Source of the DNA: Gloeophyllum trabeum ATCC 11539
Taxonomy: Eukaryota; Basidiomycota; Agaricomycetes; Gloeophyllales; Gloeophyllaceae
DNA: 64,000 nt
Assembly: GCF_000344685.1 (NCBI RefSeq)
Contig: NW_006920421.1
Span: forward strand, 818,108 to 882,107
Direction: 5' to 3'
The translations under genes and the position numbers were made by a program. This document shows, piece after piece, positions 54,553-64,000 of the stretch. Position 1 is the first letter of the stretch, and every line of letters starts with the position of its first letter. The notes under the pieces were generated by a model, which had not been told where the DNA came from, searched no databases, and saw nothing but the letters and a program-made list of their open reading frames with translations.

Positions 54553-57500
54553 TTAGAAGTTGGTATAGTAACCTTGAGACGGCTCGAGTAGTCCCGCATC
54601 CCGCAGCAGACTAGCCCACTGTCCTTCCATTACGCCTTCCCCGGCAGACTGACCGTATTCAGGCAGACCGTCTGCGGAACCTATATCATCCGCAAAACCG
54701 TCCGGCACAGACATCTGTGCGGCGACGTTCTCAATGGGGTACAGGCCGGGGGCGAGATCCTCTTGTTCTGAAAGCCATGTCCCTTGAGCCTGCAGCTCCG
54801 GCTGCACCCCCACTGTTGGGTCGAGTTGCAGAGATACTATCTCGGGGAAGAGAGGCATAGTATCACCGTCTGTTCCTGTCTCGCTTGCGACGGGGGAGAC
54901 GTCAAACTCCAGAGGAGCGGACGGATATTGCTCTGATAAGTCGAGTTGAACGTCGGGTTGGGTTTGGACAGGTATCACGGAAGCCCGCCCGCCGAATACA
55001 GCTAGATCATCCGTGAGATGAATCCGCTCCTGAGATTGCGAGTATGTGCTGTAGGCTTTGTCTTTCAGCTTGCGGAGAATCATCTTTATGGACTCTGTTA
55101 TCACCATCAATCAAGACAAGACTAATACGCACATACCAGCGATTTGCACGCGCGAGCATTCTTAGATGCGACAGACTCGAAAAAGGCCATAGCGTTGCCA
55201 AAATCGACAAAAGCAGTCTTGGCAAGCCACACATGAGGCGTCCGCGAGACGACGAAGCCCACGATGAGCTAAAAGGCATCTGTTCAACGGAGCAAGGGAG
55301 CCAGCTCTCGACTAACTCACGGCGGCCGTGAAAGCATTCGTCCAGAACGGTGTTAGGCGTTGGAAGAATAGTGGGCATTTGTTATAGAAATGTAAGCTGA
55401 CTGAGAGTTGGGTCGAAGCACAGCGATAAGCTGTAAGATACGAATGCGCATATGGGCTTAGGAACGGATTGTCTGGCTTATCGAGGATTGCTTGCGCACT
55501 GCAGTCGAGAAAATCAACATCGCATCAACCACGCTTATTTCACTGATACGCACAAGAAGCTGCGATGAATGTACATCATGGCTGTTAATAGTGGTGAGAG
55601 AGCATCGCATGGCAAGTGAGAAATTCGCTTAACTATTTACCCGCAGCAGGGACATTATATAGCTTCGTGCTTCCCTAGATGGCCGTCCCGATGTGTCTGG
55701 GTCAGTCAAGAACTCGAAGCTGGGAGGAGTCTCTTGCAACATTTTTCTTTCGAGTGCAAGCAAACTCTGGTAATTTGGACCTGGGACGGCCATCATATGT
55801 TGGCAAGCTGGAATTATCCATTCCTTGAGAGAGCGGAAGTGCCACAGTTTAACTATTTGCTGGCTCAGTAGATCTCTCACGACAGGAACGGGGTCATTCA
55901 GTACGCACACAGTTGAGTTGCTGCTTCGTCTTTGGTGCTATTTTGCCCGTCGTAGATAGGGAACTCACAGTCTACATATGACAACGAGCACGAAGGCGGG
56001 CGTCCTGTATGTAAAGCCTAAATGATGGTTAATGTCTAGACTTGGTATGTTCAGTACGCGATTACACACGAAGAAGATCTCCGTTGCCGCCATCGACCAG
56101 AAAGTCAGCCTACGCCGCTGTACCGTCTTGGTATCCAGACCCCACAGGGCGCAGTCACGGTCTGACAAAGGACACATGGTTAGTACAACATTGATATCCG
56201 CTCTGCCCCGTCTTACGAAGGCCGACCTAATTAGCGGACGTAAGGCTAATACACCATCGATTGAAGAGAGAAATGCTTACACTTTGGGCTAGCTTGATGC
56301 TGAAAGACGCGTAGGACCAGGCACTATCAATGCAGGCTTTGCCACCTGCCATATGGCGATAGCCACCGAGGAGCGCGAGAGTCTGAATAGTCTCAATCTG
56401 GGGGTTTTCTGCCACAGAGCGTAGGGAAAGCGCAGCTCTACCCAGCTGAGAATATTTTGCAGCTTCTGGATTATTCGGTGGCAACGTAAAGTCCATGAGA
56501 GCGCCGATGGCGAGAACCATATACAAGAGGCTGAGCTTGTGGGCCCAGGTGTTGTGACCACTAGTTGGGGGATACGGTGGCTTGCCTTCTTGAGCTAAGC
56601 GTCTGTAGATCGGCACCAGTATATCCACGGCCTCCTCACGCATTATTGAGGGGATAAAAAATTGGCCATTCTCGAAATACGCCTCGCAGAGGGACCATGC
56701 CCCTTATGATTAAAAATGAGGTAATTTGTGTCGTCCGCAAAGCCAGCAGGGGAGAGACGCACGCATCTGAGAAGGAAGGCTGTCCCATACGAGGTCGTGT
56801 AGGGCCGTGCATGTACTCGGAGGCAAGAAACCGGCGATGGTATCGTCGTCAAAGGGCTCCCAGCCAGCAGTCACCTGTCAGACATGCTGAGGATGGATGG
56901 ACAGGAGACACAAGAGACAACAGAATTCACGCTTAGTATACGCTACCAGGGTTGAGCCTCACGCCACGATAGATCTTAGCAGACTAATACGTACTTCTGA
57001 CCCGGCTGACTGGCCGTAATACTTGACGTCGCCTGTGTCAGTAACAGACAATGTACCAAGAGCATCCGATATAGGTGTTATCTCATCATTGCTCGGGGGC
57101 TGCTCTTGGGGGAGGTTACGCTTCTCGGGCAAATATTTGATAGCCTTCAAATTGTCGGTGAGCAATGGATGCCTAGTGCTTGCTTGACTCGCGTGCAGGG
57201 TCTCCAGGGCATCCTCGAGCAGATGAATTCGATGCGACATTTCCGCGATTGCCTTGCGCAACTCTTCTGTGTCAGCGAAAAGATGTCTACACCAGTCGTG
57301 TTAGAATATGAATATTGGAGCGAAGGCGTCACCATACTTTGAGCCTTGGCTGCCGGCCAATGCACCTGAGTATAATATAATTATAAGACGTCCTACCCGG
57401 ATGATCTCGACATATACTGACCATTGGGACATATCTTCTCGCATCCTCTGCGCTTACACGACCCGCAAGGTATCTGCTTGTCGCACTTGAGCTTCGACCT

Positions 57501-57667
57501 TGATAGACGCCATATATCATGTATCAGGCCGCACAAGGTCCAAAGTTAAGCTATGTTTAGACCCACCGCTTGCACTCCGCGCAGGATAATTCACCCCGCA
57601 ATCTCTTGGCATGGATTTCTTCCTGGTTGGTGCCCCATCGCACACCCCGCGGCGGTTCTCTCGGCAT
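54553..57667 (-). CDS. Zn(2)-Cys(6) transcription factor with fungal-specific TF domain
   Basis: The minus-strand start at 57667 is MPREPPRGVRWGTNQEE. Exon 1 (57667-57567) ends in LSCAECKR and joins at 57498 to SKLKCDKQIPCGSCKRRGC, giving five of the six zinc-cluster Cys. The sixth, expected in ICPNG, is present in the DNA (ATATGTCCCAATG) but only in another frame: two bases seem to be missing after GGATGC. Later exons recover the family pattern: FADTEELRKAIAEMSHRIHL (coiled coil), FFIPSIMREEAVDILVPIYR, LLYMVLAIGALMDFTLPP, ALSLRSVAENPQIETIQTLA and RRLTFWSMAATEIFF of the Fungal_trans domain. A Gln/Glu/Pro-rich acidic C-terminus ends at 54553. Either the assembly has a 2-nt error or the gene is disabled. 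Confidence 0.72.
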
Positions 57668-57873
57668 GGTTCCTCCTTGATTATGGTTCGGTGTAAGATC
57701 TTACCTGCATCTAAATCGTCGCGAATATACTATGGGGCAGACGAGTCCGCGTGCCGACCCAAGCGGACACCGCACATAGTACTGGCGGTTACAACACACT
57801 CGGACTTTGCCGAAATCCTGTCTTGTATTCAAGCCTGAAGAGAGCCGACGCTGGAGATACTATCGAAAAAGGT

Positions 57874-59635
57874 TCACTCGTCTACATGCGTAGGGGATGC
57901 GCCCATCCTCGCTAGCCGCGTCACATATATGTCCTGCCGTCCAGTCAACCCTCTCCAAGTTCGCTCTCCCCATCCCTCCTGCTTGTTATCTCTCAACCAC
58001 TGCTGGTAATTCATCCATCCCATCATCAACTGTAGACTGTAGTCCGCGGATATCTGACCCGCCCTGTATGGTTTTCCAGCTGGTATGTTCCGGAAGAATT
58101 CCATGGCAGCCGCGTCGCAGCCCCGGGTCACGCCGTCCTTACATCCCGCGGGGACGTACGTACCACGCTTGGTGCGGATGACAGTCTCCTGTGTGAGTAG
58201 AGGAAGGGCGCGGGAGCGAACAGCTGTAGAGTGACAGGAAGCACATGCTGAGATGAAGTTATCGGCGGGGCCTGCCATTAAAGGAAAACACCTCATCAAC
58301 GCTCAAGGCCATGTGTTGGGATTATAGCGCCTACCATTCAAACGTCCGTTCCAACCCCACATGGGTCGGCTACTGTGCAGCACCTCGAGAAGATCGTTGG
58401 CGGCTGGATTCACCCACGACTCTCTGACTCTTTCTCCGCTCTCGTAGGCTTGCTGGTCAAGCTGAGGATCATTCCCCCATTGGAGACCCAAAGGCGTCAG
58501 GCGTTCCCAAGGCTAGATGCCGAGTGAGCTGTTCCCGCCGCTCATCCGATTACGCTGGACTTACATCCTTGTCTTTACGCCTTCCGTCGTACATGAAGGA
58601 TCCCCATATCCACCCGATTGGCGACCGGTCGTCTGCCACGGCGTAATCCATTTGGAGAAGTCGGATCTTAGAGACGTAGTCGTTCCGATCCGACCATGTA
58701 TTCGGGTCATCGTAGTTATCCCTTTCCTTGACTATAACCTTCGATCCTGGCGTGTAAGTATAGGTTAGAGGTGAGATCGAGCGACCGAATGTACTGACTG
58801 CATCCCATTGAGGCGCGCCCTTCAGAATGGGCGCTTCGTTGTCGTCCTTTTGGTCGACCATGAGGATCTTGAAGACTAGTGTACCATTGGGAAATTTGAC
58901 ATGTTCGTCCCATCGCGGCCTTGTACCGTCCTTCCAAATCTTACCAAAGACTGTTGCACCACGCTCATTATAGTACCCGCACGTCCACGCTATTAAACGT
59001 GAGTCAGGGGGGTCGTAGTCGTGTAGTCTGTGTGTACTGTATACCTTGAAGTGGACGTTTCTGTTTCGGGGAAAGCTCGAAAGGCGACACCGGCCTCTCG
59101 AAGGTCAGACCATGTAACGGCTCCCTACCATTGAGGGCATAATGCTACACAGTCAATTGGCAATCGCACGCGATTATTCAGTAGCCACTCACCAGCCATG
59201 CCGCATGGTACCAATTTCGTTTCTGTCAGTAAGGAAGGTTAGTAGGTTAGACTAAGATATAAATGGAGAACCAATATGGCGAGCCTTATTGTGCTGGACG
59301 TTGAAGTCGACTTCCTTGTTCCCTTCCATGCAATACCTCTTGATTGCCTCGCAGAAACGTTCCGGATGCTTCTTGAAATCAATATCTTGCCAGGGGGCAT
59401 CCACCTTTTCCGACGGCACATCCTCTGGGTAGTCATTCCGGATTGTCCATATCGGCCCTTTATATCCCAGGGGCACAGGGAACTTAGAGGAAGTAGTGAA
59501 CTCCCTCTTTGCCGGGTCCACAGCGAAACTCTGAGCTGAATCATTTCGTGTGTAAGCTACAGTCCCAAGTATACCTCCAGATGCGAGTACAGCTGCAGCT
59601 GTACGCCGGCGGGCAAGATAGAATAAGGGTCGCAT
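57874..59635 (-). CDS. c-type heme (CxxCH) protein, probably mitochondrial or membrane-anchored
   Basis: A minus-strand multi-exon gene, start MRPLFYLARRRTAAAVLASG at 59635, stop at 57876-57874, about 520 residues. The Arg-rich, hydrophobic N-terminus could be a mitochondrial presequence or an anchor. Recognisable stretches are YCMEGNKEVDFNVQHNK, RNWYHAAW, AWTCGYYNERGATVFGK, STFGRSISPLTYTYTPGSKV, IGWIWGSFMYDG, GLQWGNDPQLDQQAYESGER and, in the penultimate part, FISACASCHSTAVRSR. CASCH is a CxxCH heme-attachment site, and a later Met (LMMGWMNYQQWL) could be the axial ligand. The pattern resembles cytochrome c-domain proteins known from fungi and bacteria with unknown electron partners. I cannot name a specific enzyme. 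Confidence 0.7.
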
Positions 59636-60711
59636 CTTCAGGGTTATTTCCTATACTGAGGTCCTGACCAAAATGGTCCCTGTACCACGATGACCTTGTA
59701 CCTCGGCTTAACTGGACAAAACCCGACCGATTTGCGAGCTTCCTGGGACGGCTTCGCTACGAACCAGCGTGCGCCGGGGATGCCTGCAAGGTAGAGGTGA
59801 GAGATGTGCGAGAGTCCTCTTCAAGCACGTGTACCGCTGACCTCAGGACCGCCCAAAGAGTCTCTGAGTAATATGCAATTGATAGTGTACTGCATCAGTT
59901 GCTTCAGAAGCTCGAAGGCATGGGCCTCACGGAGATACCACCTGAACAAATGCAGTGTTTTTGATTGGCGCCACGATGCCTGATTGGACCATTGCGGTCC
60001 CGCGTTGTCCCATTGACACCCAAGGTGTCTCAGGTGGACCATCGCCAGAGACTCGGGACGAGGTCGATAACCGGCTCTCCGAGTCTTCGACTATGGGCAT
60101 ACAAGCCAGGCGCATCAGTATGGCGACTGTCCTACAGCCTTATATCAAAGCAGGCAATAATCCAGTTTGCCCCGGGAGACCGGTATCAGAGATCAGACAA
60201 GCTCTGCTAGGAAGGTTGCTAAAAGTACAGTACATGCCAGAACTGCGTGTCCTGAAAAATAATGGCCAGCCGTTACATGACTGATTGTCCACTTTCCGGC
60301 CACTTTTAGGTCAGAGTTGCCCGCCAGCCAAAATGTGGCTGTTTGTCCACTTTTCGGCAACACATATTGGCCATGAGATTCCGTCCAGACAATACATGGT
60401 CATTATGTTGACTGTTGCAATGGCCGTAAAGTTATCACTGCATATTTCAGACAGTATGTTGGCTGGCCAAAATGTAAATGATAGCTAATAGCTGTCCATT
60501 TGCCTGACCAGGAAGTGACAGTCCGAAAAATGGCCGGAATTCAATGAGCCATCCAGTTTCCAGCATTTTAACGGCTGGCCGTGAGATAACCCCAACACGC
60601 AGTGCTGCAGTGAACCACGTCTCTGGTAATAGCTCACAGCTCGCCGCTGTCGGCGAAATTATACAACTGCAGAGGGAAAGCTACCCCATCCGAGTCAATG
60701 AGCTTGACCTA
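59636..60711. other. intergenic region with a palindromic repeat
   Basis: The first 600 bp hold nothing recognisable. The inverted-repeat element at 60264-60580 lies next to the 3' end of the aldo-keto reductase pseudogene. Confidence 0.4.
60264..60580. repeat. MITE-like inverted repeat (GGCCAGCCGTTA ends)
   Basis: GGCCAGCCGTTA at 60264-60275 recurs in reverse complement at 60569-60580. Inward, TCCGGCCA, GGTCAG and TTTTCGG motifs recur in both arms, and GTCCACTTTYCGGC is repeated directly near 60287 and 60348. Arms are diverged; no ORF and no sure target duplication are seen. Confidence 0.5.
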
Positions 60712-62298
60712 TTACCCCCACAAGTTTTGGATTTCCTCATCGCCGTCACGGTATCTTCCACCTTTGATTTCGTGCGACGTGATTATCTTGCCAATATCCG
60801 CCATGTCCTGTTCGGACAGATTAACATTCACAGAGGCCAAGTTCTCCAGAACACGCTTTTTATTCCTGTGATTATTTCGGCTTAGTATTACTGATTAGAG
60901 GGCCAAAAGAGCCGGAGTCACTTGCTTCTGTTCGGCATAAGCCATCCAGTCGTGCAGGAGTGCAAGGTTATGCTGGAAGTTCTGTACGTTTGCATGCCCA
61001 TCAGCCCTATTTCCGTACTCAGCGGCGTCGTTGAGCTCCTACTACATACCTCAGGCTGGAATCGAGCCAAATGCCGCCGCGGGTCACCCTCTGGGCCATT
61101 CCCCGTCAGAGTGACTACCCAAGTCCAGTTCAAATAACATACGCGGGACATCGTCAAGACTCTTGATTTGACCAGTCAAAAATCCCCTTCCCACGGGCCT
61201 ACGTTCTACAGTCAGTAAACGCAAAAAATACAGCTGATTTCCCCACGAGTAAGCGGCCACAGTGATATTGAGTTCTTGAGCGGTTGCGATGACTGCAGAA
61301 AGCTAATCAGATCCAAGCCGGTAACTTCCCCGACATTTGCTCACCTTTCTTGGTCTCGTCTTCGTAAGACCAAGGACTAACTTCGATTTCAACAGCCGTT
61401 ATAGGGTGGACCTTCAGAACATATCAGTCACCGCAACGATGCCACCCCTTGAAACCCGTATTGCGGCTCACGGAATTGCCCCGCCGCAGTGTCTCAGCTT
61501 TACATTCCGACATGCCGATATGGTCAAACAGGCCCTCCTTGACCAGGATGGCCATGTTCTTAACAGCCTCCTCAATCGGCATATTCTTGTCGACCCGAGC
61601 CATTTCAAAAAGGTCAAGCTTCTTCTTGCCTCGGAGGGTATTGTTGATGTTGTCGACGCTGGCCCGCAGGGCCTCCAAGCTGCAAAATTCGAGGTCAGAA
61701 TGGGTTTCCCGACGCTTTAGGCACGGCTCTATTTACCTCCCTTTCAGTCCTGATTTATCAGGGCGAATGCCGCCCTAAAACGGGTATATCAGTTACGGCC
61801 CACTCTCCCGGAATCACATCCGACATTGGGAGCATTGCACCTTTACAGACAAGAACGTTTTATCGGCATAGTCCGGGTATTTCTCGTAGAACCTTGATAG
61901 GAGTTCCAGGTTTGCCGTGCCATAGTTGGGCCCGTAGAATTCACCTAAGGAAAGGAAGGAACACTCCATATCAGCGCAGATGGCTGAGACATAGCGGCAT
62001 ACTGACCACTGTTCAAAAGCATTCTCGCTCCTTCCGGGAGCGAATCGACACCGGCCTTGATGGCTTCAAAGCATTCTTCATCGGGCGTCGGGACCTCCTT
62101 CCACCTGGAAGTCGAGCCTTAGATTCGTAGCATGATATTAGAGGTATAATTCACGTACGTCATGTTCATCAGGCCATGCTTATCGGATTCAGCTGTTAGG
62201 CGCCCCCGAGTCGACAAGAAGGACAGTCCACTTACTCCGATCTTCCCCACAGTAATCTGTGAAGCTGTTCCTCCGAGCTTGGCTGTTAGACTGACCAT
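60712..62298 (-). pseudogene. aldo-keto reductase (pyridoxal reductase-like), apparently disabled
   Basis: From ATG at 62298 the exons read MVSLTAKLGGTASQITVGKI, HGLMNMT, WKEVPTPDEECFEAIKAGVD, GEFYGPNYGTANLELLSRFY (catalytic Tyr), FLSVKGGIRPDKSGLKG, SLEALRASVDNINNTLRGKK, LFEMARVDKNMPIEEAVKNM, FDHIGMSECKAETLRR, VHPITAVEIEVSPWSYEDE, VIATAQELNITVAAYSPVGR and NFQHNLALLHDWMAYAEQKQ. These agree with fungal pyridoxal-reductase-type AKRs and with GT...AG introns. After VTPALLAL an in-frame TAA appears, and the expected stretch with the IPGTK cofactor motif is missing. The C-terminus then resumes as RVLENLASVNVNLSEQDMAD and KGGRYRDGDEEIQNLWG, ending at 60712. No legal intron bridges the break. It looks like a recent loss by a small deletion. 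Confidence 0.65.
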
Positions 62299-63177
62299 GG
62301 CGATGGTGGTCTCGAGACAAAATAGTGAGGGAGGTATAGGGAACTGTGGACTGTGGCCATCCGCCCATGGTATTTATATCCAGGCGCAGTTGATTAGGTT
62401 CAAGTAATGGGTCCTGAATAGGGCACCTCCTGATGTCGCAGCCCACAATCTTGGATTTCGGACTAACTTTTCGTGAGCCGAACGTACAGTAGAGGACGCG
62501 TCACTCTGCCGAGGAGACATGTACGTTGATCGTGGACGCCGGCGAATTCAGTACTTGCGGAGAGCTTGAACTGACCCAGTAGTCATATAAAGCAATGCGT
62601 ATACATTTCGCTTCTCGTCGAACCTGAAAGATTGCCACTGTGGGGTGCTGGGTCATGAATCCGGCTGACTTTTGCAATACTACGAAAGATCCGAATATAT
62701 GGTGATAGCTCGCAAGAACGTTACAGCCCTATCACACGATCTCAGTTCCCATGAATCTACGGACTACCAAGCTCTTGCAAGATAATGCATCCCACCTACT
62801 CCAAGTTTTCTCGGCCTGGCTGGACGAATGCGGATGACCCGTGATAGGCTGCAGAAGCGCTTGTCGCCACTCCGCTTTGGAAGTCATTGGTGCCGATTAA
62901 TAGAGTCTTCTGTTAGCGATGTGTAATGGTGAATTTGCTCTCGAAACAGGTAAGCCTTCAAGCCTTAGGTTGTGAGTCGAAGCTGATGGCCGACCATTGA
63001 TGTGCCCACCTACCTAAACTACATTCAGTCTGGACAGAGTCAAACGCAGGGCAGGTCAGCGGCAGATATCCAATGAACTCATCAATCAGAGGAGAGCAAA
63101 TAGAATAGGTCACGCCTTCTCCCCTCCCATCATCTTAGCTATGCGGCCAACGACGCGTTCAGGATAGTAGAACCTAT
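62299..63177. other. intergenic region, no gene recognised
   Basis: About 880 bp without a supportable ORF or structure. Confidence 0.4.
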
Positions 63178-63663
63178 CTAGCAAGTGCCTCCGCTCAACC
63201 CAACCTGGAATCCAGCTCCCGCCCACCGACCCGAGTGATCACCATTGCCGGACCAGCAGGTGTTCAGGATGTCGGTAGCCAGGCTCTTCAGAGTGGCCCC
63301 GTCCGTCTTGCCACCGAGCGCGTCGGCGCCTGTCGACTTGGTGTTGGCCGTCATCGTAACCGTGCCGACGTTGCCGTTCGTATTCAAGTACGCAACCTGG
63401 CAGCAGTAAGAGCCGCCGCCCTGGCTGTGGCTGAGGCAGCTCGACCCGAAGCCAAAGTCCCCGTCCCTGCCGGGGATGCCGAAATCCTTCTGGTTCGTGT
63501 TGATGTTGTTGATTATGTCCTGCGCAAACGCTCTTGGGACGCCCTTGTCTCCCTGGTCGCAGTACACGCGACCATCACCGGGGCTCACAGCAGGGCTGGC
63601 TGCGACGAGCGGCACGAGTGCCGAGAAGGCGACCGCAAGGATTCTAGAACGCAGGCTGAGCAT
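63178..63663 (-). CDS. small secreted cysteine-containing protein
   Basis: A single-exon minus-strand ORF of 161 residues. The signal peptide MLSLRSRILAVAFSALVPLV is followed by AASPAVSPGDGRVYC. The mature protein has five or six Cys (VYCDQ, SSCLSHSQGG, SYCCQVAYL, NTCWSGNG, GLSGGTC end) and Gly-rich loops, including FAQDIINNINTNQKDFGIPG. The sequence ends on Cys. The pattern is that of apoplastic small secreted proteins common in basidiomycetes, some of them effector candidates. Function is unknown and no toxin family is recognisable. A TATA box lies upstream at 63825-63818 and the start context fits. Confidence 0.75.
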   Translation of the reverse strand: MLSLRSRILAVAFSALVPLVAASPAVSPGDGRVYCDQGDKGVPRAFAQDIINNINTNQKDFGIPGRDGDFGFGSSCLSHSQGGGSYCCQVAYLNTNGNVGTVTMTANTKSTGADALGGKTDGATLKSLATDILNTCWSGNGDHSGRWAGAGFQVGLSGGTC

Positions 63664-64000
63664 ATTTAACTAGGGAAGCGTGTTAGCGAATGACACGAGA
63701 GCAGGGATCACAATGCAAAGTCTTACAATACGGTATTGTAGAGCAGCTGAGAGTTATTTGCGACTGAGCTGATGACTCTTCAAGTTGCGTGGGTATGCGT
63801 CGAAGGCATGACAGGTCCTTTTATACTGTCCCTGGGTGCCCTACAAGCGATAAATGGTCCAGTCCAGAATGATTCCAGCAGCAGGGTCAATACTGCTGGA
63901 ACCTAGACGTCCGCATTGTTCATGGCTGGGTGCCTCTGACCGGTTTCCGAAAAGTGATACCTCCGACTGGGCATCAACCATTCAATTTAATGATCTGGAA
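63664..64000. other. promoter region of the small secreted protein gene
   Basis: It holds the TATA box at 63818-63825 (minus strand). Nothing else is seen up to the window end. Confidence 0.5.
63818..63825 (-). promoter_or_regulatory. TATA box of the small secreted protein gene
   Basis: TATAAAAG on the minus strand, about 155 bp upstream of the ATG at 63663. Confidence 0.5.

Noticed and set aside
60544..60885. 113-codon plus ORF
   Set aside because: It is antisense to the C-terminal exon of the aldo-keto reductase pseudogene.

Overview
The window looks like a nuclear scaffold of a filamentous basidiomycete, probably an agaricomycete mushroom or wood-decay fungus. Genes are split by many 50-70 nt GT...AG introns. 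Protein families are fungal: Zn2Cys6 regulators, a GH71 alpha-1,3-glucanase, a GH28 rhamnogalacturonase, HsbA-like and small secreted proteins, a YOR1-type ABCC pump and a fungal flavin halogenase. Exon structures were rebuilt by hand from splice signals, reading phase and family motifs; no search was run.

Layout. 0-17 kb: 5' part of a Zn2Cys6 regulator (minus strand, runs off the left edge); an orphan integral membrane protein; a repeat-rich stretch with two MITEs; a small MYND-finger family with one intact gene, one copy cut by a hAT-like element that has a clear 8-bp target duplication, and one relic; then a ~6 kb ABCC transporter gene (minus). 17-33 kb: a Fax/GST-like protein, a small Ser/Thr-rich protein, a decayed membrane-protein gene, a secreted GH28 enzyme, an HsbA-like secreted protein and a secreted GH71 enzyme. 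The GH71 3' end occurs twice around a 609-bp N gap, which looks like an unmerged contig overlap and not a real duplication.

33-47.5 kb is the most interesting part. It holds an NAD(P)-dependent epimerase-like protein, an ACC-synthase-like PLP enzyme, an alpha/beta hydrolase, a free-standing AMP-forming adenylation protein without a carrier domain, and a flavin-dependent halogenase with the diagnostic WxWxIP motif. A 7-TM-like membrane protein and a FAD oxidoreductase follow. I infer a candidate gene cluster for a halogenated, amino- or aryl-acid-derived metabolite. The hydrolase and the adenylation gene share a divergent promoter.

47-64 kb: F-box/LRR relic, C2-domain (Fic1/Inn1-like) protein, GNAT acetyltransferase, a block of small transposons including one that carries a tRNA-like Pol III unit, a second type of MYND protein, a second Zn2Cys6 regulator with an apparent 2-nt frameshift in its zinc cluster, a CxxCH (c-type heme) protein, an aldo-keto reductase pseudogene and a small secreted protein. 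Long intergenic stretches at 0.9-3.2, 18.6-20.1 and 24.3-26.9 kb hold nothing I can recognise as coding.
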